From a virus: a stretch of 41,337 nucleotides of DNA. Each line of letters opens with the position of its first letter. Positions within the stretch are counted from its first letter, which is position 1. Shown here piece by piece: positions 14,411 to 23,258 of the stretch. The notes beneath the pieces were generated by a model, which was given only the letters and a program-made list of their open reading frames with translations, searched no databases and was not told the DNA's origin. The stretch is taken from positions 1 through 41,337 of IMG/VR virus record IMGVR_UViG_3300005356_000329. One strand, written 5' to 3'. The position numbers were made by a program, and so were the translations under genes.

Positions 14411-17034
14411 GCGTTTTCGAAGCCAATCCCAGCGCACCGCCCGACGCCCGCCTCGCCGCCTTGGAGCGGGCGATCGCCGATCTCACCGCGCAGATCGAGG
14501 CGAACAAGGCCGCCGCCGATCAGGGCCTGGAGACCGCGGGCACCAGTATCGAGGGCGTGGATACGGCGCAGCAGACCCGGCTGGACGCCGAGGAAGCCGC
14601 ACGTGTCGCCGCCGAGCAGGTGGTTCGTGACATGGTCGCCACCGAGGCGAGCGCCCGCGTAACCGGCGACGCGATCAACTTCGACCAGGTGCAGCTCCTC
14701 GCCTCCAATCTGACGAAAGCGCTTGGCGAGGCCGTCGTCACGGCGACCTGGGCCGAGCTCAACGCGATCGATCCCAAGCGCTATGCCGAGGGCAAGGCGG
14801 CAAAGGTCTATGGTCCCGATAGCGGCACTCACGTTGACCCCGTCGTTGGTGGCGCCCCCGTCCAAAACACCGGAGTCTACTCGGCGGTCACGGGGAGCGG
14901 ATGGAAGCGCATCGCCAACCTGGAGGCGACGGACGTCGCCGCTGCGGTGACAATCGCGCAGGCCTGGGCTGCCGGAACGCTGCCGGGCGGTACCGGCACC
15001 AAATCATCCAAGGAATGGGCGGAGTTGTCCGGCGTCAATGCGGCGACGACGACCGCGAATGTGGCGCAGGGCGCCCAGTATCTGTCGGACACGCAAGTCG
15101 CGCGCGATCTCGCAGCGAACTACCGGGACGCCGCCGACGCGTCACGAGCTGCCGCTGCAACCCAGGCGGCGACTTCGACCGCTCAGGCGCTGATCTCGAC
15201 GGCGAAAGCCGACGTCTCGACTACCCAGGCTGCCATCGCGACGGCAGCTGCTGCCAGTCCGTCATTCGCCATCCAGCCCAACCCGGCGACGCCCACCGTG
15301 CCTCCGGCCGGCGTGGCCAGCGGTGCCACCTATTGGGCGCTCGACAACAGCTCAAGCAACCTGATCCTGTACACGAACACTGCCGGCACCGGCATTGCCG
15401 TGTCTCCGCTCGTCAAATTCTCCTTGGTCGACTTGCTGTTTTCAGCCGAGGGGCCGTCCGACTTCTCATTGACCGATAGCGCCGGTTACCGGTGGTTCCG
15501 CGTCACCGCGACCGACATTCAGCACCCGGCGATCGACGGCCTGAAAGGTCGCGCTTCGTCGCTGGAAGCCTATGCCCTGAAGCAGCCGATCATTGGCGCA
15601 GACGGTTCGGCAGTTTGGGGATTGACCGACGCCAACGGCTACCACTGGCTTCGCGCCACCCCCACCACGTTGCGGCACCAGGTCATCGATGCGCACGGCC
15701 GCAATATCGATGCTGCACTTCGTGGAGCGGCGGACCCGACGCTTGCCGACATGCGCAACCTCGCCGAGCGTATCTTGCTGCCCATGTCGGGCGAATCCCT
15801 CTCGCTAGGGCACGGGTCAGGGCCGATCTTGTCGACCACGCCGAGCACCTATGCGGACATGTTCGGCAACGCCGACCTGAGCAAAGCGAGCATCGTTCCC
15901 GACGATATCAACGACATTTCAAGTTCGTCGGACCCCGATTTGCTCGCCAACCGCGCGGCGCTGACCCCCGCATTCGAGACGAACTACGGTGCCGACGTCG
16001 ACGACTGGACCAGTCATGGCGAAACGCCGCTCTCTGGCTGCGCGCAAATGATCGTGCAGCTGCTCAAGGACGAGGACGGCTTCGACTTCGCGGCGTCGGG
16101 AATGAAATTCCTGCTGGCCGATGATGGGCGCAACGGCGGCAGCATCACGACGGAAGACGAAACGCTGACGGGGCTCACCGCCCAGCGGAGCTATGCGAGC
16201 CTAGCGCAGGGCCAGGCGCTGTACGCCGCCCAGGGCAAGAGCTTCATCGCCGCGGCGCAGATGATCATCACCGGAACGAACGATAACGCCAGCGATGCCG
16301 CCAACTATCCGGGCGGCGCCAACTCGAAATGGTTCTACAACCGCGCGATCACCGTCCAGGCGCAGCGCCAAGCGAAGGCGAGGCAGGTTGTCGGCGGCAA
16401 CTTCCGCCTCCCGCTGCTGCTCGGCCAAACCGCCACGCACACCAATGTCGCCTTCACCGCGCCGATCCCGCACGTCGCGCTCGACCAGCTGCAGCTCGCG
16501 CTCGATCGTCAGGAATTCATCCTCGCCTGTATCCAGTACGCGGTGCAGAACGGCGTCAATGACGTCCATATGACCGGTGCCGGCAGCAAGCACATGGGCG
16601 CCTATTTCGGCTGGGCCATCAAACGCCTTCTGTTCGACGGTATCCGTCAGACGCCGCTTATGCCGGTGTTCACCGCGCAGGGGTCGCAGATCATTGCGAC
16701 CTTCCCGGTTAAGCCGGGCCATAAGATTGCAGGCGGCCTGACCATTGCCGACACGACGATCCTCTCAAATTGGGGGGTCGCCGCGATCGATGCCGCGGGC
16801 GCCGCAAAGGCGCTGAGCAATCCCCGCGTCGTCGGTCGCGATCGCATCGTTTGGGATGCGCCAGCCGCCCCGACCAACACGTGGAAATTCCGGTGCGGTT
16901 ACACCGGCAACACCACCAAGGGCTGGACCAACATCGGTGAGACTCGCGCCGATGCTCCGCTCATCTTCGACCCGACCTATCTCCGGCTGCCGATGTACCG
17001 CTGGCTGCCCATTTGCGAGGTGCCCCTGACATGA
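14407..17034 (+). CDS. Tail fibre/spike protein with SGNH-type esterase candidate domain
   Basis: This 875-aa protein has an N-terminal coiled coil (about 15-75). Long Ala/Thr-rich fibre-like repeats follow (about 160-310), and two related modules lie near 345-450 (GPSDFSLTDSAGYRWFRVTA and GSAVWGLTDANGYHWLRATP). The C-terminal domain (about 455-720) resembles SGNH hydrolases: block I GESLSLGHG with Ser464, and block V DVHMTG with D719/H721. Such domains on tail spikes deacetylate surface polysaccharide. The final 150 residues are probably a beta-rich cap. I start it at ATG 14407, which overlaps the previous stop. Its place inside the lysis cassette rather than with the tail genes is odd. Confidence 0.75.
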   Translation: MSVFEANPSAPPDARLAALERAIADLTAQIEANKAAADQGLETAGTSIEGVDTAQQTRLDAEEAARVAAEQVVRDMVATEASARVTGDAINFDQVQLLASNLTKALGEAVVTATWAELNAIDPKRYAEGKAAKVYGPDSGTHVDPVVGGAPVQNTGVYSAVTGSGWKRIANLEATDVAAAVTIAQAWAAGTLPGGTGTKSSKEWAELSGVNAATTTANVAQGAQYLSDTQVARDLAANYRDAADASRAAAATQAATSTAQALISTAKADVSTTQAAIATAAAASPSFAIQPNPATPTVPPAGVASGATYWALDNSSSNLILYTNTAGTGIAVSPLVKFSLVDLLFSAEGPSDFSLTDSAGYRWFRVTATDIQHPAIDGLKGRASSLEAYALKQPIIGADGSAVWGLTDANGYHWLRATPTTLRHQVIDAHGRNIDAALRGAADPTLADMRNLAERILLPMSGESLSLGHGSGPILSTTPSTYADMFGNADLSKASIVPDDINDISSSSDPDLLANRAALTPAFETNYGADVDDWTSHGETPLSGCAQMIVQLLKDEDGFDFAASGMKFLLADDGRNGGSITTEDETLTGLTAQRSYASLAQGQALYAAQGKSFIAAAQMIITGTNDNASDAANYPGGANSKWFYNRAITVQAQRQAKARQVVGGNFRLPLLLGQTATHTNVAFTAPIPHVALDQLQLALDRQEFILACIQYAVQNGVNDVHMTGAGSKHMGAYFGWAIKRLLFDGIRQTPLMPVFTAQGSQIIATFPVKPGHKIAGGLTIADTTILSNWGVAAIDAAGAAKALSNPRVVGRDRIVWDAPAAPTNTWKFRCGYTGNTTKGWTNIGETRADAPLIFDPTYLRLPMYRWLPICEVPLT

Positions 17035-17981
17035 GAATTGCCATTCCGTTCGCTGGCGTCGACGCGTCTACCTTCGGGTATGGCCGCACGCGCACGTGCC
17101 CGGCGTTCGGCGCCGGCTACGCCGCCTACATGTTCGGCTCCGCGCTGACGAGCACACCGACCAAGAACCTATTTACCGGCGTCGTCGACGGCCGCCTGGT
17201 CGGCGCCCCGGACGCGATCGGCCTGGCGGGCGGCCCGCAGGCAACGGCTACGTCGTGTTCGATCAGTGGGAATACGCTTACCGTCGGTGGGACCGTGGCC
17301 GGCGATCCTTGGGCGGTCGGGATGACGGTCGAAAGCCAGACCGGATCGCTTGTCGCGGCTAATACCGTCATCACCGCGCTCGGCACCGGGACGGGAGGCG
17401 CCGGAACCTACACGGTCAGCGTTGCTCAGACTGTGGCCGGGACGACCATGCGCGGCTGGACGCGCTACTTCGAAATCCCCGGATTCTCGCGCGATCTCTT
17501 CAATCTCGGAAGCGCGCTCACGTTGCTCGCCGTCTACAAGGCACCGCTTAGCCAGTGCATCATTTCGGACGGCCAAACAGGTGGCTCCATGGGGCTGCTG
17601 GTGCCCGCAGCCAACGACGTGCAGACCTTCGGCCGCGACGCCGCGGCCGCGGTCATCAACGTTTCCACGTCGTCGGGCTTCCTGAACGGCTCCACGACCT
17701 GGAGCATGGGCGTTTCGCAGTTTTCGCTGACCAGCGGGCAAGGCTTCATCCAGCGTTCGGGTCCGGCACGTGCCGCGTCTCCGGCCGCCACAGCCAGGAC
17801 GTCAAACCCGGTCGGCAGCACGACGGCTAAGCTGCGGGTCGGCTACGCCAACGGGACCACTTCACCATCGAGCCGGCTGGCCGGCCTGTCCGTCTACACG
17901 AAGCAGCTATCGAGCGGGGAGATGGACGACGCGTTCGTCTTTTGGCGCGACCTCCTGGCCGACGCCGGCGAAGTGCTGTGA
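17031..17981 (+). CDS. Tail-associated protein with LamG/ConA-like domain
   Basis: This 316-aa protein starts at ATG 17031, overlapping the fibre stop. After a short N-terminal part, residues about 72-145 carry a Gly/Thr/Val-rich beta module (ISGNTLTVGGTV ... GTGTGGAGTYTVS) that often recurs in phage fibres. The rest resembles a concanavalin-like jelly roll, ending SSRLAGLSVYTKQLSSGEMD. A carbohydrate-binding role next to the candidate esterase is likely but unproven. Confidence 0.6.
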   Translation: MRIAIPFAGVDASTFGYGRTRTCPAFGAGYAAYMFGSALTSTPTKNLFTGVVDGRLVGAPDAIGLAGGPQATATSCSISGNTLTVGGTVAGDPWAVGMTVESQTGSLVAANTVITALGTGTGGAGTYTVSVAQTVAGTTMRGWTRYFEIPGFSRDLFNLGSALTLLAVYKAPLSQCIISDGQTGGSMGLLVPAANDVQTFGRDAAAAVINVSTSSGFLNGSTTWSMGVSQFSLTSGQGFIQRSGPARAASPAATARTSNPVGSTTAKLRVGYANGTTSPSSRLAGLSVYTKQLSSGEMDDAFVFWRDLLADAGEVL

Positions 17982-18015
17982 CGGCTTTCCGCTCCGTACC
18001 GGCGGGTCGCTATCG

Positions 18016-18471
18016 ATGAACGCAACACTGAACCTCACCCGACAGGTAGTGGCCATGCCGATCGCGCTGGCGGTCAGCTCCGCCGGCACGCGCATCGTGT
18101 TGCCAGGGCCGGAGCTGATCGGCGTGTTCGGCGTCGACATTCCGATCTTCTCGGCCATCTTCGGCGTCGCCGGCGTGCTCGCCGGACACTGGCTCGCGCC
18201 CGCGGCGCCGTCGCAACTGTCCTGGCGCAAGACCACGCTGCTGCTCCTGACCCTTTCGCTGGTCACCCTGGCGATCGTCGTCGCCACTGGCCAGCGTCCC
18301 GTGGTCGCGATCGGCTGGGGCATCGGCCTGGGCTTCAGCGGCGTGTCGAGCGTGCAGCTACTCGGCACGCAGGCAGGCGGCGGAATCAAGACGATCACCG
18401 ACGCGTTTTTCAACTCGATCGCCGCGCGCATCGGCGGCAAGCCCAAGGAAGACGATAGTGCCCCTAAGTGA
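18016..18471 (+). CDS. Multi-pass membrane protein, probable holin
   Basis: This 151-aa protein has about four hydrophobic segments: VVAMPIALAVSSA (weak), FSAIFGVAGVLAGHWLA, TTLLLLTLSLVTLAIVVAT and VVAIGWGIGLGFSGVSS. A polar Lys-rich tail follows. No signal peptide or enzymatic motif is seen. In a lysis cassette with a muramidase lacking a signal peptide and a spanin pair, it is the best holin candidate. The start ATG 18016 has no strong ribosome site. The next gene begins inside its last codons. Confidence 0.55.
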   Translation: MNATLNLTRQVVAMPIALAVSSAGTRIVLPGPELIGVFGVDIPIFSAIFGVAGVLAGHWLAPAAPSQLSWRKTTLLLLTLSLVTLAIVVATGQRPVVAIGWGIGLGFSGVSSVQLLGTQAGGGIKTITDAFFNSIAARIGGKPKEDDSAPK

Positions 18472-18868
18472 CGTAGCCTCGATCGCCATCACGTTGGCGA
18501 TCCTCGGCCTGGCCGTGGTCTCCGCGTGGCGATACGGCCGCCTGAACCCAGAGAATACGGGCCGGCTGGGCAAGGAGATCGGCTCGCTCCGGGGCGATTT
18601 CAAAAAGCTCGAGGACCGAGTTGGCGGATGCGCGACAACCGCCGCGCTCAGCCTTCTGGCGTCGGAGGTCCGATCGCTGGAAGGCGCAACCGCGAGCAGC
18701 GGCGAGATGAACGCCCTGGAGGGCAAGATTAACGCGCTCGCCGAGAAAATCGACGCGCAGGTTGGCGGCCTGAAGGATTCGAGTGACCGCACCTGGGAGG
18801 CGGTCGACCGGATGCAACGCTTTTTCATCGAAGAAGGCCTGCGCAGCATGGGGGGCAACAAGTCGTGA
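18458..18868 (+). CDS. DUF2730-like small membrane/coiled-coil protein
   Basis: This 136-aa protein starts at GTG 18458 with AAGGA upstream. It has one N-terminal membrane helix (ASIAITLAILGLAVVSAW) and a long coiled coil with Glu/Leu heptads (SEVRSLEGATASSGEMNALE and beyond). Mu-like phages carry a DUF2730 protein with this shape just before gp27. Function unknown. Confidence 0.65.
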   Translation: MPLSDVASIAITLAILGLAVVSAWRYGRLNPENTGRLGKEIGSLRGDFKKLEDRVGGCATTAALSLLASEVRSLEGATASSGEMNALEGKINALAEKIDAQVGGLKDSSDRTWEAVDRMQRFFIEEGLRSMGGNKS

Positions 18869-19167
18869 GCAATTTCTTCGCGTTCACTATGGAGCATGTC
18901 CGGCTGACGGCATTGCGAGTGCTGGCCGAGGCTCCGGCATATCGCGCCAACGATAGCGTGCTCGCCCAGGCGATCGACGCGATGGGTTTGCCCTGCACGC
19001 GTGACCAGCTCCGCGGTCAGCTCGCCTGGTTGGAGGAGCAAGGCCTGGTCCGCTTGGAGCACCCAACGCCGACGCTGACCGTCGCGATCGCGACCGAGCG
19101 CGGCTGTGATGTGGCCCACGGCCGGGCCATCCAGCCAGGGGTTCAGCGGCCGTCGCCGGGGGCGTGA
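18865..19167 (+). CDS. VpaChn25-like/ArsR-like small protein before gp27
   Basis: This 100-aa protein starts at GTG 18865, overlapping the previous stop. It looks like a winged helix: EHVRLTALRVLAEAPAYRAN, then LPCTRDQLRGQLAWLEEQGLVRLE and a short beta-wing. Similar small HTH proteins precede the DUF3486 gene in many Mu-like phages. Its target, DNA or terminase complex, is not known. Confidence 0.65.
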   Translation: MSNFFAFTMEHVRLTALRVLAEAPAYRANDSVLAQAIDAMGLPCTRDQLRGQLAWLEEQGLVRLEHPTPTLTVAIATERGCDVAHGRAIQPGVQRPSPGA

Positions 19168-19730
19168 TGGCAAAGAAGCAAACCCCATCGACCATCGACC
19201 GGCTGCCGGCTGAAGTCCGCGACCTGATAGGCGGGCTGCGCCGCGGTGGCCGGACGATCGACGAGATCCTCGCAAAGCTGCGCGAGCTCGACGTCGACGT
19301 TTCCAGATCGGCGCTCGGGCGCCATGTGAAGGGCCTGGCCGAGGTAACGGCACGGCTGCAGCACAGCCGTCAGGTCGCCGAGGCGCTGGTCGGGCAATTC
19401 GGCGACGAGCCCGACAATCGGCTCGCCCGCGTGAACCTGGAGCTGATGCACTCCGTCGTGCTGCAGGCGATCACCGCTGCGGAGGTCGATGAGGAAACCG
19501 GCGAAGCCAAGCCGGTGACCTTCGACCCCGAAAGCGTGATGTTCCTTTCGCGATCGCTACAGAGTCTGGCGTCCGCCGAGAAGACCAATAGCGACCGCAT
19601 AGCGAAGGCTCAGGAAGCGGCCACCAAGAAGGCGGCAGTCAAGGCGTCGAGCGCGGCGCGGGCCAAGGGGCTGTCCAAGGAGACCGCCGATTTCATCTAC
19701 GACCAGGTGCTCGGCGTCGGGGCTGGTTGA
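19167..19730 (+). CDS. DUF3486 family protein (Mu gp27-like), probable small terminase
   Basis: This 187-aa protein starts at ATG 19167, overlapping the upstream TGA; a GTG at 19164 is in frame. It begins MAKKQTPSTIDRLPAEVRDL and has an HTH-like part (GRTIDEILAKLRELDVDVSR SALGRHVKGL, two pieces). The rest is helical with a basic Lys/Ala tail. DUF3486 proteins sit directly before the large terminase and are thought to be small terminase subunits. The stop overlaps the terminase ATG. Confidence 0.82.
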   Translation: MAKKQTPSTIDRLPAEVRDLIGGLRRGGRTIDEILAKLRELDVDVSRSALGRHVKGLAEVTARLQHSRQVAEALVGQFGDEPDNRLARVNLELMHSVVLQAITAAEVDEETGEAKPVTFDPESVMFLSRSLQSLASAEKTNSDRIAKAQEAATKKAAVKASSAARAKGLSKETADFIYDQVLGVGAG

Positions 19731-21244
19731 TGTTGCGCGACCCGACCACACAGCAACGCGAGGAGGAGCGCTCCGCCGCCGAGCAGACGCTGGTCCGGCT
19801 CGATCGCAGCAGCCTGCTGCTCGCCTATCAGGCTTCTACGCTCGCCGAGCTGCGCGCCGGCGTGTCCCTGCTCGTCATTGAGAAGTCCCGTCGCATCGGT
19901 CTCACCTGGGCCGTCGCGGCGTTCGCGGCGCTCAGCGCGTCGAGCCAAGCATCGGCCGGCGGCGATAACTGCTGGTACATGGGCTATGACATGGAGATGG
20001 CGCGCGAGTTCATCGAAACGTGCGCCATGTGGGCGCGCGTGTTCGGGTTCGCTGCGGCCGAGGTCGATCAGGAAGTGCTGGAAGGCGATGACGAGAAGCC
20101 GGTGCTGGCATTCCGCATCCGCTTCTCGTCGGGGTTCAAGATCGTCGCCCTTCCGTCCGTGCCTCGCGCCATCCGCGGCAAACAGGGCAAGGTGCTGATC
20201 GACGAAGCGGCGTTCCACAAGAACATCGGCGAGACGTTGAAAGCCGCGCTGGCGTTGCTGATGTGGGGCGGCCAGGTCGTCGTCTGGTCTACTCACGACG
20301 GCGTCGACAATCCGTTCAACTTGCTGATCGACGACATCCGTGGAGGCCGTCGCAAGGGCAAGGTGCTCACTTTCGACTTCGACCGCGCGATCGCCGATGG
20401 GCTCTATGAGCGCATCGCCCTGGTGGCGTCGGTCAAGGGCCGCTCGATCCTTCCGAAGGACGAATGGATCGCGGACATCTTCGCCACCTATGGCGACGCG
20501 GCCGACGAGGAACTCCGCTGCATTCCGAGCGCCGGCAGCGGCGCCCTGATCAAGCCCGAGGACTTGACCGCGGCCGAGCATCCCGAAGCCGGCATCCCCG
20601 AACTCTATACGGGCGGTCTGTATGGCATCGGGCGAGACGTTGCCCGTCGGCGGGATGGCCAAATCATTCTGGGTGCCGAGCTGATCGGGCCGGTGGCCTG
20701 GGTGCGCGACGAGTACAACGAGGTCGGCCAGACCTTCGCGCACCAGGATGCATATTTCGACGCGCTGATGCGCGATCGTCGCGTGCTGCGAGCGATGATC
20801 GATCAGACCGGCATGGGCGAGAAAGTCGTCGAAGACCAGCAGCTGAAATGGGGCACCTACCGCGTCGAGGGGGTTCTTCTAACCGGCCCGGCTCGCTTGG
20901 ACCTCGCGCTGGGCCTGGCCGACGGCTTCCAGCGCAACCTGCTTCGCATCCCGGCGAACCGACCGGACATCCGCGTCGACCTTCGCGCGATCAAGCGCAT
21001 CGGCAGCGAGCAGTCGGGATCGATCCGGATCGTCAACGAAGGCTCAGTCCATGCCGATTGGTTTTGGGCCCTCGCGCTGATGTGGCGCGCGCTTCAGACA
21101 CCCGAGCAGCTGATCGAGTATCGCTCGGTTCCCAAGCTCGGCTTCGACAGTGGCGGCCGCATGGCTGACGACAATGACGATTTCGCCAACCGCCACGGCC
21201 GCCGCCAGCAGCACGGCCGGTTCGGCGGCAATGGCTCATGGTGA
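19730..21244 (+). CDS. Large terminase subunit (Mu gp28-like)
   Basis: This 504-aa protein is the packaging motor ATPase and headful nuclease. The Walker A-like EKSRRIGLTW lies at 51-60 and Walker B VLIDEAAF with D158/E159. The nuclease region holds conserved acidic residues (GRDVARRRDGQ..., MIDQTGMGEKVVEDQ). It acts at the procapsid portal and fills heads with prophage plus flanking host DNA, as in Mu. Length is close to Mu gp28. Confidence 0.92.
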   Translation: MLRDPTTQQREEERSAAEQTLVRLDRSSLLLAYQASTLAELRAGVSLLVIEKSRRIGLTWAVAAFAALSASSQASAGGDNCWYMGYDMEMAREFIETCAMWARVFGFAAAEVDQEVLEGDDEKPVLAFRIRFSSGFKIVALPSVPRAIRGKQGKVLIDEAAFHKNIGETLKAALALLMWGGQVVVWSTHDGVDNPFNLLIDDIRGGRRKGKVLTFDFDRAIADGLYERIALVASVKGRSILPKDEWIADIFATYGDAADEELRCIPSAGSGALIKPEDLTAAEHPEAGIPELYTGGLYGIGRDVARRRDGQIILGAELIGPVAWVRDEYNEVGQTFAHQDAYFDALMRDRRVLRAMIDQTGMGEKVVEDQQLKWGTYRVEGVLLTGPARLDLALGLADGFQRNLLRIPANRPDIRVDLRAIKRIGSEQSGSIRIVNEGSVHADWFWALALMWRALQTPEQLIEYRSVPKLGFDSGGRMADDNDDFANRHGRRQQHGRFGGNGSW

Positions 21245-21256
21245 TGGAGACCAAGC

Positions 21257-22957
21257 GTGCCCGGTACTGACATCGTTCTCTGGAACGCCGCCCCCGCGCC
21301 ACCGCCGCTGGTCGACGCCAGCGGCCGTCCGCTACGCGATGCCTATGACCGGCTGACCGGCGAGATCTCGGCGCCCACGGTGACCGGGTTGCGGTCGATC
21401 ATGTCTGGCCATCCTGCGCAGGGCCTCGACCCGGCGCGCCTGGCCCAAATCCTGCGCTCGGCCGAGCAAGGCGACGCGACCGCGTATCTCGAACTCGCCG
21501 AGGAGATGGAGGAGAAATACCCGCACTACCAGTCGGTACTGGGCACGCGAAAGCGCGCCGTAACCAAGCTGCCGATCTCGATCGTCGCGGCCGGCGACAG
21601 CGCCGAGGAGGAAGGCGACGCCCAGCTATGCCGGGACTGGTTCAAGCGCCCGACGCTGCGGACTGAACTGCGCGACATCATGGACGCGCTCGGCAAGGGG
21701 TTCTCGGCAACCGAGATCATCTGGACCTTCTCGGCAACGGCCTGGAAGCCAGCGCAGCTGAAGTGGCGTTACCCGACCTTCTTCGAATTCGACCAGGTTA
21801 CCGGCGAACAGCTGCTGCTAAAGGGCGGCGAGGACGGCACCAGCGGCCTGGCGCAGCCCCTCGCGCCATATAAGTTCATCACCCATTTCGCTCAGGCTAA
21901 GTCCGGCCTCCCGATCCGCGGCGGCCTCGCCCGCACGGTCGCCTGGTACTACCTGTTCGTCAATTTCACGATCAAGGACTGGATCACCTTTTTGGAGGTC
22001 TATGGTCTGCCGCTGCGCGTCGGAAAGTACGCCAACGGGACCAGCGAAGGCGACATCCGCAAACTGGCCCAGGCGGTCGCTCAGATTGGCAGCGACGCCG
22101 GCTGCGTCATCCCACAGTCGATGATGATTGAGTTCGTCAAATCGGATGGCGGCGCCACCAACCCCGACATGTTCAAGGCCTTCTGCCAATATGCCGACGA
22201 CGCGGTGTCGAAGGCAGTGCTCGGCCAAACCAGCTCGGCCGACGCCAAATCTGGCGGCCTCGGTACCGGCCAAGCCAGCCTGCACGGCGAAGTCCGAGAG
22301 GATATCCGGGACGACGACGCCGAGCAGCTCGCCGCCACGCTGATGCGTGACCTGGTCGTCCCGCTGGTGATGCTCAACCGCGGCCCGCGGGAGAACTATC
22401 CGCTGGTCGAGATCGGCGAGCCGGATCCGGTCGACCAGGACACCGCGCTCAAGGGCATCGCCGCCGCGGTCAGCTACAACGTCCCTGTGGGCGTCAGCTA
22501 CTTCCGGGAGGTCACGCGCGTGCCGACGCCGGAGGATGATGAGGAGCTGTTACGACAGCCGGGCACAGCGCCGCTGGGCGGCGCAGATGGCACTGACCCC
22601 GCCGCCGGGGCCTCGAACCCCTCTAAACAGGCCTCTAAGGCCCCTAAAGGGGCAATTCAGGATGCCGGGGCCGATCCCGTCGCAGCATCGGCCGAGCATA
22701 GCGATCAGGAACCCGATGCGATCGATCGCCTTGCCGAGCAGATGATCGCGGCGATGCCGGAGCTCGAAAACGCCATGATGGGCAAGTTTGAGGATCTGAT
22801 AGCGAGCGCGAATTCGATGGCAGAAGTTCGCGAGATCCTCGCGATCGCTGCGGGCGATGCGATCATGGGCATGGACACCGCGAAGTTCGTCGAGATCGCT
22901 GCTTCCGCCGGATTCTCCGCAAAGATCGCCGGCATGATCGCGGAGCCGGGGAGCTGA
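21257..22957 (+). CDS. Portal protein (Mu gp29-like, DUF935)
   Basis: This 566-aa protein forms the dodecameric ring through which DNA enters and leaves. Typical DUF935 sequence runs from the N-terminus (RDAYDRLTGEISAPTVTGLR) through YLELAEEMEEKYPHYQSVLG and the KDWITFLEVYGLPLRVGKY segment. The C-terminal 130 residues are variable: a low-complexity Pro/Ala/Lys linker encoded by repeated CCTCTAAA-like bases (22617-22655), then a helical domain. The start is GTG 21257. Confidence 0.92.
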   Translation: MPGTDIVLWNAAPAPPPLVDASGRPLRDAYDRLTGEISAPTVTGLRSIMSGHPAQGLDPARLAQILRSAEQGDATAYLELAEEMEEKYPHYQSVLGTRKRAVTKLPISIVAAGDSAEEEGDAQLCRDWFKRPTLRTELRDIMDALGKGFSATEIIWTFSATAWKPAQLKWRYPTFFEFDQVTGEQLLLKGGEDGTSGLAQPLAPYKFITHFAQAKSGLPIRGGLARTVAWYYLFVNFTIKDWITFLEVYGLPLRVGKYANGTSEGDIRKLAQAVAQIGSDAGCVIPQSMMIEFVKSDGGATNPDMFKAFCQYADDAVSKAVLGQTSSADAKSGGLGTGQASLHGEVREDIRDDDAEQLAATLMRDLVVPLVMLNRGPRENYPLVEIGEPDPVDQDTALKGIAAAVSYNVPVGVSYFREVTRVPTPEDDEELLRQPGTAPLGGADGTDPAAGASNPSKQASKAPKGAIQDAGADPVAASAEHSDQEPDAIDRLAEQMIAAMPELENAMMGKFEDLIASANSMAEVREILAIAAGDAIMGMDTAKFVEIAASAGFSAKIAGMIAEPGS

Positions 22958-22959
22958 CC

Positions 22960-23202
22960 ATGGCCGATGTCATAGACCTAGGCGCCGAGCGCGTCCGGCG
23001 CGACGGCCCCGATCCCGAGTTCCTCGCGACAGATCAATGGGGCCGGCAGATGTTCACCTTCGCGCTCAGCTATCAGCTCGGCGAGAAGGCGTTCGGCGTG
23101 AGTATCCTCGCCTACGACTTCGACGATGCCGAAGCGCGGGTCGAGGCGATGCGCGCGTCGCTTCAGCTTGACGGCAAGGTGTTCAGCGAGCGGCCCGCGT
23201 GA
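22960..23202 (+). CDS. Hypothetical protein between portal and gp30
   Basis: This 80-aa acidic protein starts 3 nt after the portal stop. It contains DQWGRQMFTFALSYQLGEKA, FGVSILAYDFDDAEARVEAM. It looks like a small alpha/beta domain. No family recognised. Conserved syntenic small genes at this point are common in related phages. The stop overlaps a tiny GTG frame. Confidence 0.6.
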   Translation: MADVIDLGAERVRRDGPDPEFLATDQWGRQMFTFALSYQLGEKAFGVSILAYDFDDAEARVEAMRASLQLDGKVFSERPA

Positions 23203-23258
23203 AAGTGCTCAACCGGTCTCAAACGCGTGCGCTGCAGCCGGCGGAGGAAGCTCGCTAA
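23199..23258 (+). CDS. Possible 19-aa coupling peptide
   Basis: A GTG at 23199 overlaps the upstream TGA, and the frame ends in TAA at 23256-23258, overlapping the ATG of the head morphogenesis gene (TAATG). It would encode MKVLNRSQTRALQPAEEAR. It contains the GGAGG that serves the next gene. It may be a leader that couples translation rather than a functional protein. Confidence 0.3.
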   Translation: MKVLNRSQTRALQPAEEAR

